The notes under the pieces are model-generated. The model saw nothing but the letters and a program-made list of their open reading frames with translations. It was not told where the DNA came from and made no database searches. Below, one piece after another: positions 56,886 to 64,000 of a stretch of 64,000 nucleotides of DNA (position 1 is its first letter; every line of letters starts with the position of its first letter). This DNA is from Endocalyx cinctus. Taxonomy: Eukaryota; Ascomycota; Sordariomycetes; Amphisphaeriales; Apiosporaceae. The translations under genes were made by a program, and so were the position numbers. Location of the stretch: positions 1,550,001-1,614,000 of the forward strand of contig BCKC01000006.1 of the NCBI GenBank assembly GCA_001600455.1, read 5' to 3'.

Positions 56886-58230
56886 TGTGAATTGATACAA
56901 TTGACGTTTCGATTCGTAAGTCTTATCTCGAAGGTATCAATAGACAAGTTGAGAATTCAGGAATCCCTAGCCTTTATACCAGTAACTCGGGTGATTCCGA
57001 CACCGCACTACGAGATGACAACATTAGCTTTTACTAACCCAAAACCGGCAAGATCTTGCAGGTTACACATGTTGATTACTTAAGTGACTATATACACACT
57101 CGGGTGCCAAGTGCGTAACACCATTATGATATGACTTGTACGATGCTTTCCAAGGTAAACACTTTTGGTATTTTACCGCATCTCAAGGTGGAACCCTTGA
57201 ACACAAATCTATGAGACGGATTAATAGTATTAAGCATATCCTTCAAAACTGACTCATCTTATTGTGCTTTTCTTCCCACTACATACACCTGAGGAGGATT
57301 TGAGTAAGACCCGTCATTTCTCAAGTATCTCGCAAAATTTAACTCTCGAATAATATACTCTCAACGCTCTAAGAGACCTCTTAGATCACAGTAGTAAATT
57401 ATTGAAATATCTCTCTAAGCTTACTTTCAATTCCATAAATATCCAACATTCACTGATTTTATTTATATCGGCATCAACCTCCAGCCCTTCTCCCAAGTGG
57501 ATCGTTAAAAACAGTTTAGGGTAGACAGGCTGCATCTTAAAAAAAAAAAAAAGCATTAGTAATTCCGTTTCTCATTTTAACCCGATGACTCATTTGATGT
57601 TTTCGATTTGAAGAAATCTCAAACGCCGTCACGACGGCTTGGAGAGCTGTCTTTTCAACGTCCCGGAGAGTTCAAGGTAGCCGGAGAAAGTCTTGCCTCT
57701 GAACTCCTAAAATGCAAGATTATACCATAATTTTCGAGCATAAACTTAAGCTAGAAAGCTCCATGATTGTGTGGTTCGTTCAAGAACACCGACGTAGCTG
57801 AGGCATGTGAATGTCCCCTGTAAAATCATATAGCCAAAAAATCGTCCAGGTTTTTGTATTCACGATAGAGATGGTGGCGGCCCTTAACCCTAGCGGTTAT
57901 TGAGACACATGAACTTTGTTGTTTTGTGTTTAGGACCTCGGTAATGTAAAAGGAGTCACGTTTCGTTAATAATATGCTCCTTTCGTGGCAGTAGCAACCT
58001 TTTTCCTTCCCCCTTTCGTTTTTTTCTTTCTAACTTCTGAAAAGAGTGTGTTAGAATAGAGAACATCAATCGATCTTGAAGGAGAAAAAAAAAAAAAACG
58101 TATACGTGACTATCAATATATAATTTTTATTAATAGTTTATAGATTCATAGAAATACGTGACATAGCTAATGATTAGACCAACGTAATGCTTTGTCGAGC
58201 TTTCTCATGAAGTGAACTTCCCATCTCTTA
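56886..58230. other. Intergenic
   Basis: Gene-free. Contains the GNAT promoter (56886 onward), A-runs near 57540 and 58085-58099, and the 3' flank of the SDR gene. No coding frame was found. Confidence 0.6.
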
Positions 58231-59459
58231 CTATGTCTCCCACGGATGTCCCCCCTTTCCCCATTTGGCGCGTGTGGCAGTGATCTTAATGAGGTTATCG
58301 CGTTCAATCTCCTCTTTATGAGCCTCCATTTCCTCGATATCCCCTGGAATCCCAGTTGTTAATATGGTTATTATGGTATAGAAATCAGGCGAGAAGATGC
58401 AAAAAGGGCTGTGGAAAGGGTGGGAACTTACAATTCACGCTCAGTAAACATCCTCTCATCCACTCAGCCCGAGGCGTACTGAAGAACAAAGACCAACCTG
58501 CCGTCAGCATGGGATCGTCCAGGCCGAACGGCGCGAAGTCATCTGCCATCATTTCCGATTGGACCAGGCCCGGAAAGATGCTGAAGACGCGAACGTCAGG
58601 AGATTCTATGATCATATTGTTAGATGGCTGCATATCTTGAGAGTAATTCAATACCATAAAGATGAAGGACATATTAGGAAGAGATCAGAGGATGTAGAGG
58701 GAGATGCTTACCCTTATGTATAAAATCCATCGTCTTAGTCCAGGCCAACTTGCTAGTCGCGTACGAGCTATGGTTCGGGATCGTATCACTGATAGATCCC
58801 GTGCTGACGTTCACTATGGTACCTTTGCGGCTACCTTTCTGGTTTAAGAAATAATGTGTCATGAGATAGGGGCCCTTAACGTTGGCTTCCTATAAAACCA
58901 TCATCCATCAGTACAGCCCTCATCTATTAAAAAAGTGGGGGGGGTAAAAGAGAGGCGGTAACTGCCAATAACATATAATATAAGTAAAATAATAACTCAC
59001 AAAATCACGCCACCACTGAGCCGGTTCGATATCCCCTAAAAATGCCCAATTCATAGTACCGGCGTTGTTAACGAGTACGTCGATCCGGCCGACCTCCGCC
59101 TCGACCTTGGTCCACAATTCGCGCACCGAGTCCTCCGACGTCATATCCGCGGGGTAAACGACGACCTTCGTCGCGTCCGGATTCTTGGCTGCCGCCTTTA
59201 CGGTTTCGGCGATGGCGTTGAGCTTCTCGATTCGCCGAGAGGTCAAGACAACGGCGGAGGCCCCGGCGATAGCCCACGCTTCCGCGATCTTCCTCCCGAT
59301 CCCGCCAGTGACGCCCGTGACGAGAACCGTCTTCCCCTCGGCCGAGAGCTCCGGGTTGGACGGGTCGACGACCGGGTATACGTCCCGGCGCATAACCTTG
59401 GTGAGTTGGTACGGGTAGGTCGCCGCGTGCGGGTCGAAGTCTTTGTTAGTTGAAGACAT
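58231..59459 (-). CDS. Short-chain dehydrogenase/reductase
   Basis: Four exons: 59459-59001, 58889-58712, 58605-58432 and 58343-58231, giving 307 residues. The cofactor-binding motif is TGVTGGIG (T48-G55), NNAG follows, and the catalytic Ser and Tyr-x3-Lys are present (STGSISD...SSYATSKL). The last exon codes a charged helix WDIEEMEAHKEEIER that is retained in fungal SDRs of this subgroup. SDRs oxidise or reduce alcohols/ketones with NAD(P); the substrate is unknown. The N-terminus has a ~45-residue extension before the first strand, with no clear signal peptide. It stands alone with a large spacer upstream. Confidence 0.85.
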
Positions 59460-61454
59460 GTTTCTTTTCTTTGCGTATCTTCAATGAATGGCTCGGAAGT
59501 CTCTTATGGAAATTGTGATTTTTTAGTTGTTCTTGAGGTATGAAAGATTCCTTCTTGAGATATGTTTTAAGTAGTTAAGGGATATGCCTGCTAGACTGGG
59601 GAAATCCGGGTTGGATGAAAGGGACTCCCATATTTATAGACTTTGCTGTAAGTCGTTGTTTACGAGGTATATAATAATGGCTGACTTTGATTATTCAATG
59701 ATACTATATATTATTAATCTTGTTATAGTCATCGCCATCCCCACTTCAAGCGCCAAGCTCACTGTCACCGCAAACCAGTGATGACAGACCTCGGAGTCCT
59801 ATAGCTATCAATGGTGCTATCTATCCCCTTAAGGTTCGACTTAAACTTATCTCCACCGAATAGCCGATACCAGCTGACAAATTAACCTCGAGAGATGTGT
59901 ATGAGTTTATAAAGAGACTATTGCTAGCTGAAATCTACTGTTCTAATATGGGTATAATTGGGCCAGACCTAAAGGGGTCAGAGGGTGACAGCTCCGGCTA
60001 TCTGGCTGTCTGGATACTTCCATGAGTGTGGTCTCTACACGTAAGGTACAGGTAGAGAGAGGTATATTGTTAATTAATCAATCCTGGAGAGGTTCTGACC
60101 AAATAGGGTCATAGAAATAGAGCTCGCTCTACATACCTTGGCGATATGGTCTATTATTATCTTGGTGTAGTATTCTTATCATGGGTTTGAAAAAAAAAAA
60201 CCATACCAATAGCAACATAGTCGTCGTGTACGCTCGGGAGCGTGATGCAAGCTCCGACTAAGCACGAACACCGTCTTTGTGCATCGACGAGTGTGCTACC
60301 ACAACTTACCTTTCGAAACAACGACCCCTTTGTGTACCTATAGTAAAGGCGCGACGCAAGTTCTCTTCCTAATTACCAACTTACATACCAGCAGCAATAA
60401 GACCAAAACGCGATGAAAGCATATAACTATTCTTTCGAGATTTCTAAGCAAGCCATTGTCATGATTCTTTTATGCTGGGGGATAGCTATGAAGTGGGACT
60501 TACTGGTCGACGTTACTACCAGCTATTAACGTTAAGTTGTACAGGCAGACAGAGCAACTAGGTAGCTAGGCTGCTTCGGAGTCACCACGTAAGCTCGGCT
60601 CTATGATTGAGGCCGCTAAGTTATTAATAATCTATGCATACATATATTCGGCCATTGTAACCTCACAAGCCCCGAGCCAAGCTTTCCGCGGAACTAAGAT
60701 AACTTCTATGGAGGCGAGGCACGATTAATTGCTAAGCCGAAAGAGAATGAAAAGTAAAAGGGAATGAGAAAAGAAGAAGAATAAGAAGTAAAAATAAAAG
60801 ATTTCTATACAGCTACCATTTTGACCAGCAATAAAAAATACCGTCCCCGAAGCTACTGGTGAGGTTTCATACGGCGTCTTAAAAACAATGACAACTTATC
60901 AGATCGGAAACGCTCGCTCTTTGCACTTGTGTTAAACGAGAGTTGGTTCATCCGCTGGGAAAATGAGCAAATACATATTCACTATTTTTTGTCATGATGT
61001 AATGATGCGTTTCTCTAGTTCATTTCACCTCGCCTGGGCTTTCTCTGTGCTCTACGTAATTCGTCACTGAAAAACGACTTTGTGGTGTAAGAGGCCAATA
61101 TTACATGGATGACATGAGAGCAAACCAACGATATCTGTTTTTGGATATTATGCTAACAGCAGTTTCAGGCTATCCGTCGACCGTGCCACCACAACCCGCA
61201 TTCCCAGTAAGCCAGTTTCCCCACAAGAGCTGACGCCGTGAATGGGTTTCAAGTTGCCCAAGGCGGCATACACTAATAAGCTGGGCAAGTACGAAGCCAA
61301 GCAGCCAAGCAGTCTAGGTATTTATTATTTTGTAGCATCGCTTCACGGTATCATTCCTCAGCACGTACCAGGCAAACTATCAACTTTTCTAATAATTGTC
61401 CTCTTCATACACCAACTCTACTACCGATAAATACTCTCCTAGACAACACAACCC
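59460..61454. other. Long AT-rich spacer
   Basis: About 2 kb between the divergent SDR and the small Cys-rich gene. Contains a CTAGGTAGCTAGGCTGC motif at about 60559-60575, A/G-rich stretches at 60740-60800, a TA-rich block near 60650, and frames at 59584-59781 and 61242-61430 without support. It presumably holds both promoters. Confidence 0.55.
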
Positions 61455-61579
61455 GTAAGTTTCACCTTATTCGTATCCCATCCCTTCCCTTCCTTCTTTA
61501 CCTCTCGCTCTTAAGACATAACTACTACCTATTTTCCTGTTTCTTGAATGTCATTCTAATCATTCACCATCTCTGGCAG
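61455..61579 (+). other. Probable 5'-UTR intron
   Basis: GTAAGT donor at 61455, TTCTAAT branch-like sequence near 61554-61560, and CTGGCAG acceptor ending at 61579, 19 nt before the ATG at 61599. It supports the plus orientation of the small Cys-rich gene. Confidence 0.5.
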
Positions 61580-61598
61580 GAAGAAAAGAAACGAAAAT

Positions 61599-61772
61599 AT
61601 GGCTTGCGGATCTTCCTCTAGTTGCTCTCTCGTCAACCAGAACGGACCTGGTAGCGCAGCCTCCTCGACATTCGAAAACATCATCAAGCCGGCTGAGGCA
61701 ACTGGCGGAAAGACGCGGTGTATCGATTGCGGTGACTTCGAGTGCTGCTGCATTCCTTGCTCCGTCATGTAA
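61599..61772 (+). CDS. Small Cys-rich protein with C-terminal CaaX box
   Basis: A 57-residue frame, shorter than usual ORF cut-offs, starting ATGGCTTGCGG and ending GTC ATG TAA. It has eight Cys: C3, C9, C41, C44, C49, C50, C51 and C54, with a Gly/Ser/Ala-rich middle. The end is GDFECCCIPCSVM. CSVM fits a farnesylation CaaX box (X = Met), and the CCC just upstream is a plausible palmitoylation cluster, as in lipid-anchored Ras/Rho tails. Alternatives: a metallothionein-like metal binder, or a lipopeptide pheromone precursor of the a-factor type, which are short and end in CaaX. No homologue is recognised. A well-formed 5'-UTR intron upstream supports transcription. Minus-strand frames are also open here (61556-61768) but lack such support. 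Confidence 0.55.
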   Translation: MACGSSSSCSLVNQNGPGSAASSTFENIIKPAEATGGKTRCIDCGDFECCCIPCSVM

Positions 61773-62218
61773 AGACAACTTTCATGAGAGTCTAGCGAGG
61801 AAATGAGAAGGGTGCCACGTCAAGATACACCAACAGAGAAATTGATATTAATCGAGCTTGGGTAATATTATGGCAATAGGGCGATGAGTGGCAAACCATA
61901 ACACATAAGAAACCATAAACAACAACAGAAAAGAATTAAGTAAATAAATAAAGAAAACCACCATCAATTCCATTTGGCTTCTTTTGACTGTACATCTAAG
62001 GGTATCTCGAGGAAGAAACTATGAACCAACGCCACCCCTTGAATGGAAAAGTAAGACATGCAAGCTCGAAATCATGCCTCTTGTCCCAGTTATGTAATTT
62101 TTAAGCCTGTAACACCGGTCCGAAATGCAGTAAAAGTTAACACAATAACGCCTGGTCATCTCGACCAACTCATTCTCGCTTTATGTCGGGATACTCCCGA
62201 ATCCATTCGCGAGATACT
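61773..62218. other. Convergent 3' spacer
   Basis: AT-rich DNA between the small Cys-rich gene and the 3' end of MED7, with an A/T-rich 61930-61965 block. No gene of its own. Confidence 0.6.
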
Positions 62219-62578
62219 TTACGATAATTCTGTAAGGAGCGTCTGCCACATCTCGGCTTCGAGGCTCAGAGCTTCTGAAGAGCCCTTTTCCTTGGCCGTT
62301 TTAGAGTTACTGCCGCCGGCCAGTAGGATATTCTCTATGTCTTCGATCTTAAGGCTACCCAGCCCCTCCAATACACGCTCTGCCTTGTCTTTTGCATCTC
62401 GGATAGCGTTCGTCTCGGCACGCGTGCGATCGAGTTGGGTCTGCATCATAGAGATGAGTGACTCGCGGGCTTGGTGAGGACGATACTCATTGATCAGGTG
62501 ATGGAAGTTGATTAGAAGATCACGGATGTCGTTGATTTTCTCTTCGCCCTGGTCGTAATTTTCGCGTTAGCAGTCGAA

Positions 62579-62629
<51 letters not shown>

Positions 62630-63101
62630 AATGAACTCTATACATGGTAGATTAATCGATAAGGATAAGACGTACAGCTTCGGGTTTCGTCGCCAGTACA
62701 CCGGTCAACTCCAGAAAATTGAGTATCAGTGACTTAGCCAGCCGTTTTAATATAGTGGCCCGATCGAAGTGCTTCCCATCCTGATCTCTCTCTTCGGGAT
62801 TAGGGAATAGACGTCTGATCCCCATATCTTCCAGCTTCGGGAGCTCATCTTCCAGTCTATACCTGTCGCCGAACACGCGCCATTCTCCGTTTTCGGGTTC
62901 GGGCGGGGGCTGTAGCTTACGCAGTTCTCGGGGTAGGTCTGGGATACGGATGGTTTTTGTCGAAGGATCAGAAATACCTTCTTTCTCCGCGAATTCTTCC
63001 TTCGACTGTCGGATTCGGGACACGTTCTCGGGTGTGAAATCTTTCCAGAAGGGTGGCGGCAGTGGCCAGGTGGAAGATACTTGTTGTTGTTCCTCTTCCA
63101 T
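62219..63101 (-). CDS. MED7: Mediator complex subunit 7
   Basis: Exons 63101-62676 and 62548-62219 (127-nt intron) give 251 residues. The N-terminal signature [19 protein letters not shown] is the hallmark of MED7. It is followed by [20 protein letters not shown] and a predicted helix-rich C-terminal half ([19 protein letters not shown]), which pairs with MED21 in the Mediator middle module. MED7 is needed for regulated RNA polymerase II transcription. The intron contains a long (GA/CT)n run of ~43 nt. It is divergent from the zinc-finger gene at 63853. Confidence 0.94.
62586..62628. repeat. (GA)n microsatellite in MED7 intron
   Basis: About 43 nt of uninterrupted ag/ga in the intron; on the coding strand it is a CT-run, which may act as polypyrimidine tract. 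Length is likely polymorphic. Confidence 0.9.
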
Positions 63102-63852
63102 TTCTCTGTTTTCCTTTCTCTTTTCTTCTTCTTTCTTTGGTAATTATTGGATTAAATATCGGATGAACCCTAAAATCTTAAAACTACGATAATGTATTTT
63201 TAGAGTATAGGGATTCTATGCGCGAGTGAAGTGAACAGCAATAAACGACAATTGGGAATACTTGGTTGATACGTAAAAAGGCTTGGGAATCTTTGTACTA
63301 TTCTGTGTTTGTAGCTACCTGCTTACAAGTAAGTACTTACTTACCTAAGTACCGAGAAAGCTCTATCAATGGACGCGGGGCAGCTCCCAAATCGCAGATC
63401 TACAGTACTACGCTAGCTAACTACGGTACTGTAATTAAGTTTATAATAGTGTAACTGTGGTACCTACAATACCTAGAAAGTACCTAAAAGATACCTAGAA
63501 AATACCATCAGCTGCTAGCTTTAGTTAGCCTTAAAGTTACCTAGCTTTTAGGCTAGTGTACCTAATATTTACATAATTTGTAGCGAACGAAAGCTAAATC
63601 TTTTTATTACTTCATGTTGAGTCCTTGACCGCTTCATTATTGGTATTTTGACATTACTGCCGAACTTTATTAAACAAATTTAAACCGTGACCCCTGAACT
63701 ACAAACTGAATAAGATCACTCTTCTACAAACCAATTGATCTAGCTGAATCCTTCACGCTTTCTCCAGGTTTATACGGTCTAATACATTCAGCTTTACATC
63801 ATCTAATATCAATATATACCACGCTGTGACCCCTCTACGAAACTTCGAAATC
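63102..63852. promoter_or_regulatory. Bidirectional MED7 / zinc-finger promoter
   Basis: Spacer of ~750 nt between divergent starts. It carries a dense run of ACCTA/TACCTAGAAA motifs at about 63320-63560, similar to the CCTAGGTA clusters elsewhere. No gene. Confidence 0.5.
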
Positions 63853-64000
63853 ATGGCAGACGCTCGTGCCCTCTTGAGGGCTCACCGCATAGAAAACCGC
63901 ATCAAACACCCCCATGCCGCCTATTCGGATGCTGGCAAGCTTCTCTGCAAGCTCTGTCATGAAGCTATCAAGTCGGAATCTCTATGGGATGGACATATTC
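63853..64000 (+). CDS. ZNF830-like zinc-finger protein, partial
   Basis: ATG at 63853 in good context (atcATGGC); 49 codons are visible before the window ends. The start MADARALLRAHRIENRIKHP then HAAYSDAGKLLCKLCHEAIK resembles fungal ZNF830/CCDC16 orthologues: a C2H2 finger with C32, C35 and H48, second His beyond the window. ZNF830 relatives are linked to pre-mRNA splicing and nuclear functions. Exon structure downstream is not visible. Confidence 0.8.
   Translation, partial: MADARALLRAHRIENRIKHPHAAYSDAGKLLCKLCHEAIKSESLWDGHI

Noticed and set aside
61556..61778. Two overlapping minus-strand frames over the small Cys-rich gene
   Set aside because: They lack introns, context and family support; the plus strand has a clean start, stop and a 5'-UTR intron.

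Overview
The window is nuclear DNA of a filamentous ascomycete (Pezizomycotina, most likely Sordariomycetes; inferred from gene content, not proven). Genes are split by short GT-AG introns of about 50-230 nt with fungal branch sites, coding DNA is GC-richer than the AT-rich spacers, and the families are typical of mould genomes: Zn2Cys6 regulator, Git3/cAMP-receptor-like GPCR, TfdA-type and PhyH-type dioxygenases, CECR1-type deaminase. There is no sign of bacterial operons, CRISPR, rRNA, or any tRNA I can defend. Exon junctions were worked out by eye from frame continuity and splice consensus; most multi-exon models close to a whole number of codons.

Layout. 0-3 kb: a long coiled-coil protein (-). 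6.6-8.2 kb: a four-TM membrane protein (-). 9.6-11.8 kb: an ADGF/CECR1-type adenosine deaminase (-, 3 exons). 15.4-16.8 kb: an SRP40/Nopp140-like nucleolar protein (-). 18.0-18.8 kb: a small membrane protein (+). 22.8-24.4 kb: a seven-TM receptor (+). 27.3-31.0 kb: beta-carbonic anhydrase and an ornithine-cyclodeaminase/mu-crystallin protein (both +). 31.8-33.2 kb: a peroxisomal 3-ketoacyl-CoA thiolase with a PTS2-like N-terminus (-). 34.3-35.9 kb: a BAHD/trichothecene-type acyltransferase (+). 37.1-38.9 kb: an Arg/Ser-rich disordered protein (-).

41.9-50.3 kb looks accessory: a PhyH-type dioxygenase, a Zn2Cys6 regulator whose zinc-cluster reading frame appears to be off by one base at the first intron, an AT-rich stretch with decayed coding relics, and a TfdA/TauD-type dioxygenase, all on the minus strand. 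From 51 kb the window returns to housekeeping genes: a conserved unknown, MAK5 helicase (-) divergent from the TRM7 tRNA methyltransferase (+), a GNAT acetyltransferase (-), an SDR (-), a 57-residue Cys-rich protein ending in a CaaX box (+), Mediator MED7 (-), and the start of a ZNF830-like zinc-finger gene (+) cut by the window end.

Functional themes: nucleolar/RNA maturation (SRP40, MAK5, TRM7), peroxisomal or small-molecule oxidation (thiolase, PhyH, TfdA, SDR) and signalling (GPCR, zinc-cluster factor). Long gene-free stretches (11.8-15.4, 18.8-22.8, 24.4-27.2, 38.9-41.9, 45.3-49.2, 59.5-61.4 kb) are AT-rich and several carry clusters of a degenerate CCTAGGTA-like motif. The items most worth a second look are the small Cys-rich CaaX protein, the zinc-cluster lesion, and a pair of perfect palindromes upstream of the PhyH gene.
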